NCBI GenBank assembly: GCA_037954665.1
Contig: JBBMOL010000226.1
Span: 62,001 to 126,000 of the forward strand
DNA from: Laguncularia racemosa
Taxonomy: Eukaryota; Streptophyta; Magnoliopsida; Myrtales; Combretaceae
Direction of reading: 5' to 3'
Length of the DNA: 64,000 bases
The position numbers and the translations under genes were made by a program. The notes below the pieces were generated by a model that ran no database searches, was not told the origin of the DNA, and worked only from the letters and a program-made list of their open reading frames with translations. Shown piece after piece: positions 22,549-32,757 of this stretch (its first letter is position 1; each line of letters starts with the position of its first letter).

Positions 22549-23767
22549 TGATAGGAAACAAAATCCGACAAGACTCATCATTAGGGCAAGAACTAAAGGA
22601 TTTCAAATCTTGGCGATGAGGGCTCATTTTGAGCAAATTGACCCTGGAATTATTTGTTTACTAACCTCTTTTACATGTATTATATATTCCAACAGGCATA
22701 GTTATCATATTTTATAGCACAATGGACAAAATCACTCAGACTTAGCTTGTGGGTTATCCATGGACCGACCTGAACCGGCAATGAGCTGGGTCGATGAATT
22801 CTATGGAAGAGCTAGCATGATGAAGACTATTTTCTTTTATTTTTTTTTTGTAATTGTTATTTGGACTATTTTATGTTGTATTTTCTTTTGGGACACTTTC
22901 ATTTTGATTGTAATTTCCATTTAGGACCGACTACCTTAAAAGTGGCATAGTTGTAATTTTGTGCATTTTCTAACCCTAAAGGGAGTAAGTATAAATACTT
23001 ACTTCAAGTAGGGTTTGGGGAGGCCATTTTTCATAATAGAACTTCACTTTTACGTCAGTGGGCTAGGGTTTATTCCTAATTCAATTGCACTTATCAATTT
23101 TAATCCCACTTTGAGGTTGTGGCGAGTGGCTTCGAGGTTAATTTATGAGTAATATCAAATTTACTTTGTTGCAATTTCATTTTTCCTCTCTAGTGAGTAG
23201 TATCTAGGGTTGAATCAGATTTTTTATTGATCAAATTTGATTGCATTTGTAATCAAATTCTTGTTTCTTAATTGATTGGTTTTAGCCTTAGTTTTAACCT
23301 TCAATTTAGCATCATTTTGAACCATGGATCGTTTTGTTGGGAAAGTGAATCACGGAATTGGATCTTGTTGTTCTTATGTGTAATTCACGTGGAATTAATT
23401 GTGATTATTGTTATATTGGAGAAACTTATCATTAGTGGATTGTTAATTGCAACTTTGAGCATTCGGATTTCATTACATCCCCATTAGGGTTCACGCAATT
23501 TTTGACTCCATTGAACCGGTTTGATCTTGTGAATTGAAGTTGTTTTTTTGATTCATTTGCATGTGCTTAGACCTTAGTTTTAGGCACATCATAATTTGGT
23601 ATTAGAGCATCATCATACTTGGATTCATTCTTGATCATGTCCTTGTTGTGAGAATTGGTTCATAAATATTGAGGAATTGTGCAATTGTTGAACTAGTTTG
23701 ATTGATATTGTCCAAATGTCTTTCAAATTAGTTTTGCATGTGCTTAATCTTGGTTTTAGGCACATCA
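22549..23767 (+). repeat. B3 5' LTR, long form with an internal primer-site copy
   Basis: Starts TGATAGGAAAC. It contains the usual short-form end GGCACATCA at 23591, followed by a primer-like TTGGTATTAGAGC, then 176 more bases ending in a second GGCACATCA at 23767, followed by the true primer site. The TATA palindrome AGTAAGTATAAATACTTACT (22984-23003) is perfect although its sequence differs from other copies. Confidence 0.9.
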
Positions 23768-23772
23768 TCTTT

Positions 23773-23784
23773 TGGTATCAAAGC
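23773..23784 (+). promoter_or_regulatory. B3 primer-binding site
   Basis: TGGTATCAAAGC, one change from the consensus, 5 bases after the LTR. Confidence 0.8.
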
Positions 23785-25320
23785 TTGAGGTTTAAGAGGA
23801 TGGATTTGCAAATTGAATTTTGGAAATTTAGGGTTCTTGAGTGTACATTTTGATTCTGAAATTGAAAGTGGAAAATTGAATTGTTTATGTGATTGCTTGA
23901 AGTGGCGTGATTGTCGTGTTTGGGAAGTTGAAGTTGCTGCTTGTTGAGTGATTTTTTAGTACTTGTTGAAGCCTCTTTGTTTTGGAATTCACCGTGAAGG
24001 AAAGGGGAAAGATAGTGCACATGTGGATATAATTTTGGAAATACAATTGTGTAGGAAGAGAATTGTGATTCTTACATTGTTTGAATTCAAAATTGGGGAG
24101 AGCATTTGCAATTTCTAGATTTAAGTAGTGTGGGAAAAAGGAAGTTATTTGATTTCAAAACAAGCATTAAGAGTGAAGGAGTTAATGTATGTTTGTTTGA
24201 ATTTAAAAATTACCTCTTATCAAACGTAGAAGGGTTGCAATTAGTGAAATAGTTTGATTTTCAAATTTGAATTGTTGCTATTTTGGTGTATAAATTGCGG
24301 TTTGCTTTAGTGTTTGGTGGTGAAACTTGTATGTTTGGGAGTGTAAATTGTGGAGTGTGTGTAGAGTTGTGATTACAAAAAAAAAAAAAAAATTGTGGAG
24401 GTTGTTGCACCATGGTTGTATGTGTATGCATTGTGGTGTAAAAAGGAGTATTGAATTGTTGGCGTTGTGTTTGTGTGTTGAGTGAGGGAATTGCCATTTG
24501 TGAATTTGTGGAGTTGTGTGGAGTAAGATGCTGTACATTGAGGCTAAAGTGTGAGAGTGTAGTGTATGGATAGCAAACCGTAAAAGGAAAGAGTGGTGTT
24601 TCAATTGTGAAGTAGAATTGTGTAATGTGTGCATTTTCGAAAATTGGAGGAATTACAATTATTATTTTTTGATTTCAAATCAGAATTGAAGGTGTACATT
24701 AAGAGGTCAATTTGAAATTTCAAATACACATTAAGTCATAGTTAATTGTGTATCTTTTGAATTTGAAAAAGCCTCTTACCATTTGTGGAGTTGTGCACTT
24801 ATTGAATCTCTTTTGAATTTGAAAGTAGGTTGCCTTTTTTTTTTTTATGTTGAAGTTGCGATTTAATGTTTGTGTGGAATTGGGGAAGGTACACCGTAGC
24901 TTGAAGTAGTGTGTATGTAGTGTTGTATTTTTTAAATTTAGTAAAGGATTTGTGTATTTTTGGTGTGGTGTTTTGTGTGTTATATAGAGAGGTGTTGATT
25001 AGTGGTGTGAATTGTGTGGAACCAAGAGCAAGGGGAAGTTACGTGGTGGTGAATGGTGTGTTATCTATGTGTTTTAATTGCTGCCAATTGAGTATTTAAG
25101 TGGTGAGAAGCGAAGGCAAGACAAAACAAAAGTGAGTAGTAGAATTTTAAATTCAAACAAGTAATTAAAGTGTGAAAGTAATTGAACTAGTTACATAAAC
25201 ACTTGTAGTTTAATTTAATTCTATCTACTTGAAAGTAGTTGAGTGTACTTCACTTGTAGCTTGGTTGTGTACTTGAACCGTGGGAGTGTGAGGATAATTA
25301 TTGTGTTGTTTGGTTTGAAC
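23785..25320 (+). other. B3 5' leader
   Basis: About 1.5 kb, GT-rich (recurrent TTGTG and GTGTG), with a poly-A run at about 24377-24391. No conserved frame. Frames read on the minus strand are low-complexity H/T/Q/N peptides and probably spurious. Confidence 0.65.
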
Positions 25321-25326
25321 ACAATC

Positions 25327-26418
25327 ATGTCTAGTGAGATATTTCATTATACTAATATATTGCATCAGACATTGACTATAGTTACTACTAAAGATGATGA
25401 ACAAAGGGAAAACTTGTTCCATACTTCTTGTAGGGTACAAGGAAATTTATGTGTCCTTATAGTTGATGGTAGTAGTTGTACCAATGTGGTAGCAACATCA
25501 TTAGTATCGAAACTGAAACTTGCCACTACTCCACATCCTAAACCATATAAATTGCATTGGCTTAGTGATTAAGGGAGTTTGCATGTGACCAAAGAGCTAG
25601 GGTACCTTTCAGTATAGGCGATAAATACTGTGATGAAATCGAGTGTGATATTCTACCTATGTGTACATCCTATATATTGCTTGGTAGGCCTTGGTTATAT
25701 GACAGGAGGGTTTTATATGATGGCTTCAAGAATACTTATGTATTCTAGAAGGAGGGAAAACAAATTATTCTGAATCCGATCTCGCCTTCAAAGGTTCAAA
25801 GGGTTCAGCAACAAATCAGTAAACCGTCAGTAGGCTATGAGCAGTTGAACCAACCTTTAGAGCACAAAATTTGTCAGATACAAATGTGCAAACCTTCAAA
25901 GGATCCTGATGAACAAAGTCAGATGAGCATATCACTAGAGGACGAAACTATTCAAAGGCAGTTCTGTTCACCTTCAGAGATATTAGAGGCTTATGAGCAG
26001 TTGGGTAAACCTTCAAGGGATACCAAGGGTCAGAGTGATATGAGCAGATCACTAGAGGACCAGACTGTTCAGAGACATTTGTGTCCATCATCAAAGGTTT
26101 CCGAGGGCCATGAGTGGTTGAACTAACTATTAGAGGGTCATAAGGGTCAGCGCCATATAGATGAGTTAGAAAAGGAGGAAACAATATCAGTGGAATGGGT
26201 TGAGATAGGGGATACCTCAGTGGATAATGGGTCATTATTTGTATTGCAAAAGAGATACATCCTGGAAATGGAGGAGAGAAAACAATCACCCCCTATAATA
26301 TTTCATATTTGGGATTTTGCAAAGATACTTCTTCAAATGGATTGCTAGGAGAAAACAAAGTCTCTATTGCATTTGATATACTAGATTTGAGGACAATTCT
26401 TTTTGAGTCCCGAGGAGA
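25327..26418 (+). pseudogene. B3 protease, repeat spacer and pol tail
   Basis: Starts MSSEIFHYTNIL at 25327 with no gag before it. Protease: EQRENLFHTSCRVQGNLCV and IVDGSSCTNVVATSLV (D-G-S at the active site), then a TAA stop at 25570 and GRPWLYDRRVLYDGF after a shift. From 25800 the spacer has about 40-residue repeats: QRQFCSPSEILEAYEQLG, QRHLCPSSKVSEGHEWLN and relatives alternating with SLED-T-Q. The end reads QKRYILEMEERKQSPP, then after a shift KVSIAFDILDLRTILFESRG, followed by GDDRNQNPT and RARTKE into the LTR. The polypurine tract GAGGAGA is at 26412-26418. Confidence 0.82.
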
Positions 26419-27637
26419 TGATAGGAATCAAAATCCGACAAGACTTATCATTAGGGCAAGAACTAAAGAATTTCGAATCTTGGCGATGAGGGCCCATTTT
26501 GAGCAAATCGACCCTGGAATTATTTTTTTCCTAACCTCTTTTATCTTATTCATGTATTATATATTCCAATAGGCACATTTATCATATTTTATAGGGCGAT
26601 GGACAAGCTCAATCAGACTCAGCTTGTAGGTTATCTATAGACCGACCTAAACCGGCGATGAGCTGGGCTAATAAATCCTATAGAAGTGCTAGCATGGTGA
26701 AGACTATTTTCTTTTATTTTGTAATTGTTATTTGGACTATTTTATGTTGTATTTTCTTTTGGGACACTTTCATTTAGATTGTAATTTCCATTTAGGACCG
26801 GCTACCTTAAAAGTGGCATAGTTGTAATTTTATGCATTTTCTAACCCTAAAGGGAGCAAGTATAAATACTTGCTTAAAGTAGGGTTTGAGGAGGCCATTT
26901 TTCATAAATAGAACTTCACTTTTACGTGAGAGGGCTAGGGTTTATTCCTAATTCAATCGCTTTTATCAATTTCAGTCCCAATTTGAGGTTGTGGCGAGTG
27001 GCTTCAAGGTTAATTTGTGAGTAATATCAAATTTACTTTGTTGCAATTTCCTTTTCCTCTCTAGTGAGTAGTATTTAGGGTTGAATCGGATGTTTTATTG
27101 ACTGAATTTGATTGCATTTGTAATCAAATTCTTGTTGCTTAATTGATTGGTTTTAGCCTTAGTTTTAACCTTCGATTTATCATCATTTTAAACTGTGGAT
27201 CATTTTGTTGGGAAAGTGAATCATGGAATTGGATCTTATTGTTCTTGTGCGTAATTCACGTGGAATTACTTGTGATCATTGTTATATTGAAGAAAATTAT
27301 CGTTGTTGGATTGTTAATTGCAACTTTGAGCATTCGGATTTCATTACATCCCCATTAGGGTTCACGCAATTTTTGACTCCATTGAACCGATTTGATCTTA
27401 TGAATTGAAGTTGTTTCTTTGATTCATTTGCATGTACTTAGACCATGGTTTTAGGAACATCATAATTTGGTATAGAGCATCATCATACTTGGATTCATTC
27501 TTGATCATATCTTTATTATGAGAATTGATTCATAAATATTGAGGAATTGTGCAATTGTTGAACTAGTTTGATTGACATTGTCTAATTGTCTTTCAAATTA
27601 GTTTTACATGTGCTTAATCTTAGTTTTAGGCACATCA
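26419..27637 (+). repeat. B3 3' LTR, long form
   Basis: Same 1219-bp length as the 5' LTR and the same two-step end: short-form end at 27462, decayed primer-like TTGGTATAGAGC, then GGCACATCA at 27637. The TSD right after 27637 shows that the long form is the true LTR. Confidence 0.9.
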
Positions 27638-27642
27638 TAAGA

Positions 27643-28026
27643 AGGCATATGTAGTTTCAAATATTCCAATCCTCGAGGTGGCCTAAAATCCCTATTCTGA
27701 TATGGATTAGCCCCAAAGTTGTCACCCCTTTCTTCCCTGTATAGATGATGATCCTCACCCATCCTTCTATTCAGATTTCCATCTCCCACTACTCTATCTC
27801 TCTGAGGATTCTATGAAGCTACCCGAGGTGGTGCCTGAAGGTTTACCACTGGTGGTTGTGGTAATGTCATTCTATCAATCCTAGTTGCCAAAGTAGCAAC
27901 TATGGTAGTAAGATCCTAGAGCTGTTCTTCCAAAGTCCTCCTACCTACAATATTATGACCCTGACCTCCACCAACCTGACTATTAGCTTCATTGCCAATT
28001 CCCCCATTCATACTTTCATTGGACAT
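27643..28026 (-). pseudogene. B2 gag N-terminus
   Basis: Minus strand, start at 28026 (MSNESMNGGIGNEANSQVGG), then RRTLEEQL, TTIVATLATRIDRMTLPQPP, PQRDRVVGD and RPPRGLEYLKLHMPSYD up to the B3 insertion. Aligns with the B4 gag start at 30865. A CAG-to-TAG type stop lies in the LEEQL-stop-DLTT segment and another near 27811. Confidence 0.85.
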
Positions 28027-28923
28027 GTTGTGATTTAAGAAGTGATTCCCTAAACTTCAGCACACTCCTTCAACAATACCAACCCACTCATTTAATATCC
28101 ACAATAATGCAATAGCTCACGTTCCAAGAAGAATTATAGGCACAAGGAAATAATTTAGTACTCTAAGTAAGGTTCAATAAATGAAGTATACACAAAACTT
28201 TCAAGTAGCTGGAATTAAATTCAACTACAAGTGCTTAAGTAACTAGTCAATTACTTTCACACTTTAATGACTTGTTTGAATTTCAAATTCTACTACTCAA
28301 ACCTTCCTTTTCTTTCCTTGATTCCAAACTATAATTAACCACAATGTGCAGCACCTCAACAAATACAAAACTACACAAATCCACCGCCATAAAAGTCCCC
28401 TTTTGCTTACGGTGCAAGATACTTCACGCCACTACTAATAATGTACTTGACAACACATGCAATAACCAATATCAAATATATACAACCTCTTCTAATTAAG
28501 AAGAATAACTCCAATATTCACTTCTCAAGCCATGATACAATTTCACTTCTACAATTACAAAAAAAAAAAAAAAAAAAAAAAACCGCAACTTCCAAGCAAG
28601 ATAAGGCAGCTCACTTTCAAATTCAAAATGGAGTTCAATAAGTGCACAAGTCCAAAAAATGGTAAGAAGCTATTTCAAATTCAAATGAGCACACAATTAA
28701 TCAATCACCTAATGTGTGTTTTGAAATTCAAATTGCCTCCATAACTCACACCTCAATTCTGAAAGTTCAAATATAAAAATCACAAGTAATACTCTTCACT
28801 TCCAAAAATGTAACAACACTAATCCACTTTAATAATTGAACATTACTCTTATAGGCTTCAAATTTCAACTTCCTCAAATGATCACAAGGATCACTTCCCC
28901 TTAATCAATCGTGATCAACTCAA
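28027..28923 (-). other. B2 leader, gag side of the B4 insertion
   Basis: Untranslated leader on the minus strand. Contains a 24-base A run on the plus strand (28559-28582). CTCAA at 28919-28923 is the left TSD of B4. Confidence 0.7.
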
Positions 28924-29938
28924 TGATGGGAAAAATTCTAGCACTGTCAACCTCTTCAGAACCCAATCTGGATGATTGACGAAATTGCTCATCTTTTATA
29001 TTATGTCTTTATTTCTAATAAACTTTGAGAATAATCTTACAGGTACAATTATATATCTCCATGGGATGCCAAAATGTCCTACAACTTCAGTTGGACACAG
29101 GACATTTTTCTGGGTAACAATCAAAGGCCCGCTGCGATTGTTCTCTATTCTGAGGCATTGGATAATGAAGATTTATGTTATTTTGTATCTTGTAAATGTT
29201 TATTGAACTATTTTGGTTGTATTTTGGTTTTGGGACACTTTTATTTCTTTGTAACTTTCATTTAGGGTTAGCCACCTTAAAAGTGGCAAACTTGTAATTT
29301 TGAGCACTTTTTAACCCTAGAAGTAGCAAGTATAAATACTTGCTTAAGAGAGGGTTTGAGGGGGCTTAATTTTTCAGAAAAACACTTCACATTTTCGTGA
29401 GAGGGCTTAGGGTTTCCTAATTCCAAAATTCTCTTATCAATTTCAATCCCAAGAAGTTGGAATTGTGGCGAGTGCAACAATTGGAATTTGTGAGTCATAT
29501 CAATTCCTACTTGTTGTGTTTTCTTTTTCTTCTCTAGTGTGTAATATCTAGGGTTGGATTAGAAAATTCTTGGTCAGATTTACTTGTTGTAGTCACGAAT
29601 TCATATGATTATTTGAAGGAATTATCAAGTTGATTCAATTCATCTTTAAGGATTTCCTTGTTAACATGATTTTCACCATTGGAAAAGGGATTGTTTTGTT
29701 ACGGTTTTTTTTTTTTATCAAATTGAGGCTTCATTTTCGTGGATTATATGAAATTAGAGTGTTGTTAGAAGCCATTTCCATTGTGGTATTCAGATTATAT
29801 CATTAGTTGTTTGAATTCCATCATTTCATCATTAGGTTTCATTTGAAAAGTGTCATTTTTGGATCCGATTTTGCCTAGACTTGAGATATCTTTTCTTAAG
29901 TCTTTTGGATGTGCTTTTAAGTGTGTTTAGGCACATCA
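28924..29938 (+). repeat. B4 5' LTR
   Basis: TGATGGGAAAAATTC... to GGCACATCA. The terminal region has GATGTGC...GCACATC, a 7-base inverted pair at the very 3' end. The first ~50 bases encode the end of the ORF in the 3' copy. Confidence 0.95.
29271..29343 (+). promoter_or_regulatory. B4 LTR core promoter with two dyads
   Basis: GCCACCTTAAAAGTGGC (29271-29287) is a near-perfect dyad. After 38 bases comes GCAAGTATAAATACTTGC (29326-29343), a perfect 8+8 inverted repeat around AA that contains the TATA box TATAAATA. Both recur in the 3' LTR (33053-33069 and 33108-33125) and, with changes, in the other TE-B LTRs. Confidence 0.75.
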
Positions 29939-29944
29939 TCTTTT

Positions 29945-29956
29945 TGGTATCAGAGC
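29945..29956 (+). promoter_or_regulatory. B4 primer-binding site
   Basis: Perfect TGGTATCAGAGC, 6 bases after the LTR. Confidence 0.9.
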
Positions 29957-30864
29957 TCTTGTTGAGAGAAGGGAATTGGTTGTATTAATTTCGTGGAAGT
30001 GATCAACAATTAGGGTTGATCAAGTGGAAAAAACGCAATTGTGTAGTTGTTGTTGTTGTTGTAGTTTGAGATTGCAAAATTGTTTTGGATTGGGATTTGA
30101 TTTGCTGATTCTTGGAGTGATTTGGGAAGGTTGTTATATCACTTTGTGGACACTAATTCACGTGGAAGAGCAGAAGTACAAAGTGATGTTACTTTAGCAA
30201 ATTGTTTGAAATTGTGAAACTTACCAAATTGTAGCCGTGGAGTAGCTTGTGGCTTTTGGAGTTGTGAAGTTTGTTGTTTGAATTCCATTGTGTAATTCTG
30301 AATTTGTGAAGTTAAATTTGCATATTACATTAAGTTTGGCTAGTAAGGAATTATTTGAATTCAAATCATATGCAATTAAGTTGTGGGAGTTAATGATTGC
30401 TATTTGAATTTGAATTCATTATTACCAATTGAGGAAGGCTTGCAATAAGTGAAGTTATTTGAAATTCAAATTGTAAGTTGCTGCCTATAGTGGGATTCAG
30501 AATTCATTTTGGAAAGCTACTTATTAATCTATTATCTTCATTATTTGCCGTGGAAGTTGAAGATTACTTGTATTCATTGTTCACTTTGTTGTTGCCATGG
30601 AAGTATTACATATTAGTTGTAGTTGTTGCTTGTGTGTTGCCGTAGAGTAAACTTGTGGAAATTAATTTTGCTACACCGTGTACTTGTGGCTTATTGTGGA
30701 GGAGATTATTACACGTGAGTTGCAATTATAAATTGTAACATTAAGTGGGTTTGTTGTTTGTCTTTTGTAGTTACTATTGTGTGAAGTTTAAGGAAGTATT
30801 GTAGTGGAAGTGTATATCCTTGAATCATATCATTTTGAGAAACAATATACAAGGATCTACAAAT
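29957..30864 (+). other. B4 5' leader
   Basis: About 0.9 kb, T/G-rich. Only short frames. The longer frame beginning at 30820 is in phase with gag and adds 15 residues upstream of the conserved start. Confidence 0.65.
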
Positions 30865-32757
30865 ATGTCTAATGATAGTGTGAATGGGGGATTGGGTGAA
30901 GAAGCCAATAGCCAGGTTGGTGGAGGACATGGACGTAATGTGGCAGGTAGAAGAACTCTGGAGGAACAACTTCAGGAGCTTACTACTATGGTTGCTACAC
31001 TAGCAACTAGAGTTGACAGGATGACTTTACCACAACCACCAGTGGTAAACCAACCGGCACTACCTCGAGTAGCTCCACAAAACCCTCATCGAAACAGAGT
31101 AGTGGAAGAAAGAGATGACAATTTTAGAGTCAACCTAAATCAGAATAGGGATTTTAGGCCACCTCGGGGTTTGGAACATGTGAAACTACAGATGCCATCC
31201 TATGATGGTAAGGGATCAGCAGATGAGTACCTAGACTGGGAGGATAAGGTCGAAGGTCTTTTCGAATGTTATGAGATCGACGACAGTACCAGGGTCAGAT
31301 TGGCTGCAGTTGAATTTGTAGGGTATGCTGCACTTTGGTGGAAGAATCTGATCATCAATAGGCGTCGGGATGGAGAGGCTGAGGTTCAGACCTGGAGGGA
31401 TATGAAGAGGTTGTTAAGGAAAAGGTTCATTCCTGAGCACTATAAACAAGAGCTGTTTATGCGACTGCAAACCTTGAGGCAGGGGGGCAAAACAGTGGAT
31501 GATTATGTGCAGGAATTTGAGACCCTTATGATTAGGTGTGGGTCTATTGAGCCTTTGGAACAAACTATAGCACGATTTGTCTCAGGTCTAAAATATGAGA
31601 TAGCGTGTATTGTTGAGCTACAGCGCTACACCATACTTGATGAGGCTATTCAGTTGGCCTTAAAAGTAGAGAGACAGAGGAGGTCCAACTTCTTTAGGGC
31701 TCCTAGCAGCAGGCCCAATACTACTAATAGACCCATCTCAGCCGACAGTCGATCAGGGGGAGCGAAGGCGGTTGGTGAGGGAGTCAAGACAGTGGACACT
31801 ACTACCCCAACCATCATCAGGGAAAACTTACCCACTGGGAAGGGTAAAGAGGTCATGGCACCAGAAACGAGGCAGACTATTCCCGGATCTACTAGTGGAA
31901 AAGCACGCCAGATTAAATGTTTTAAATGCATGGGATTTGGGCATATGGCTGCACAGTGTCCAAATAAGAGGGTGATGACTATTATGGAAGACATTGGAGA
32001 GGATACTGAGGATGACCATGAACAGATTGAGCCTTCAGATCTACCAACAGTATTGCAGGAATATTATGATGATCAGAATGCAAATGCGCCTGAGGAGCAT
32101 ACTGGAGGAAAATATCTATCCCTCAATGTATTACGCAGGATTTTGTCCACATCTCCTGATGTCAATGATATTCAGAGGGAGAACATATTTCATACCTCTT
32201 GCAGAATCAGAGGTAACCTTTGTGTAGTCATCATTGATAGTGGTAGTTGCACGAATGTTGTATCTACTGCACTAGTAGACAAATTACAACTGTCTACTAT
32301 ACCTCATCCTAGTCCTTATCATTTGCATTGGCTGGATAATAGAGGTAGTATGCATGTTACCCTTAGGGCAAAGGTTCTAGTGAGTGTCGGGCAGAACTAT
32401 CATGATGAGATCCTTTGTGATATAGTTCCTATGCATGCATTCCATTTGCTGTTGGGTCGGCCCTGGTTGTATGATCGACGGGTGATACATGATGGGTTTG
32501 AAAATACCTACATGTTCAGCATGGGCGAGACACGTATAATCCTATTACCAATGACTCCATCTGAGGTCCAGAGTTTTCAGAAAGAGGTCAGGCAACCATC
32601 CACTACCATGGTTAGTCGGGGAAGCAGAACAACAGACATCCTAGGGTTCAATTCCACAATTGATCCTCTAGATTTGAGGGCAAATCTTTCAGAAGCCCGA
32701 GGAGATGATGGGAAAAATTCTAGCACTGTCAACCTCTTCAGAACCCAATCTGGATGA
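30865..32757 (+). CDS. B4 Gag-protease polyprotein, intact
   Basis: 630 codons without a break. Start chosen at 30865 (MSNDSVNGGLGEEANSQ) because B1, B2, B5 and B6 all begin M-S-N/Y-D/E-S-x-N-G there; an in-phase ATG at 30820 would add 15 residues. Residues ~25-55 look coiled-coil-like (LEEQLQELTTMVATLATRVD). A retrotransposon gag domain covers ~105-285, with DEYLDWEDKVEGLFECYEID, AALWWKNLI and GGKTVDDYVQEFETLMIR. A CCHC knuckle (CFKCMGFGHMAAQC) is at ~352. The aspartic protease runs ~430-560 with active site IIDSGSCTN near 457 and GRPWLYDRRVIHDGF after it. The tail LDLRANLSEARGDDG runs 52 bases into the 3' LTR. It would form particles and mature itself, but has no polymerase or integrase. 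Confidence 0.92.
   Translation: MSNDSVNGGLGEEANSQVGGGHGRNVAGRRTLEEQLQELTTMVATLATRVDRMTLPQPPVVNQPALPRVAPQNPHRNRVVEERDDNFRVNLNQNRDFRPPRGLEHVKLQMPSYDGKGSADEYLDWEDKVEGLFECYEIDDSTRVRLAAVEFVGYAALWWKNLIINRRRDGEAEVQTWRDMKRLLRKRFIPEHYKQELFMRLQTLRQGGKTVDDYVQEFETLMIRCGSIEPLEQTIARFVSGLKYEIACIVELQRYTILDEAIQLALKVERQRRSNFFRAPSSRPNTTNRPISADSRSGGAKAVGEGVKTVDTTTPTIIRENLPTGKGKEVMAPETRQTIPGSTSGKARQIKCFKCMGFGHMAAQCPNKRVMTIMEDIGEDTEDDHEQIEPSDLPTVLQEYYDDQNANAPEEHTGGKYLSLNVLRRILSTSPDVNDIQRENIFHTSCRIRGNLCVVIIDSGSCTNVVSTALVDKLQLSTIPHPSPYHLHWLDNRGSMHVTLRAKVLVSVGQNYHDEILCDIVPMHAFHLLLGRPWLYDRRVIHDGFENTYMFSMGETRIILLPMTPSEVQSFQKEVRQPSTTMVSRGSRTTDILGFNSTIDPLDLRANLSEARGDDGKNSSTVNLFRTQSG

Larger units (their letters stand above)
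22549..27637 (+). mobile_element. B3: TE-B element lacking gag
   Basis: Two 1219-bp LTRs (22549-23767 and 26419-27637). TSD is TAACA (22544-22548) and TAAGA (27638-27642), one mismatch. Removing it rejoins B2 gag: the flanks together match the P-S-Y-D-G-K coding region of B4 (31195-31215). The internal region has a ~1.5 kb leader, protease, spacer and tail. Gag is missing, as are RT, RNase H and integrase. Confidence 0.92.

Noticed and set aside
23592..23610. Short-form LTR end at 23591 as the true end of the B3 5' LTR
   Set aside because: The 3' LTR continues to 27637, where the TSD and B2 flank begin, so the LTR end is 23767.
24261..24634. Minus-strand frames of 78 and 118 codons, His/Thr/Gln-rich
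   Set aside because: They lie antisense in the GT-rich B3 leader; low complexity and no conservation in other leaders.
28441..28744. Lys-rich short frames around a poly-A run
   Set aside because: Created by the A run in the B2 leader, antisense to the element.
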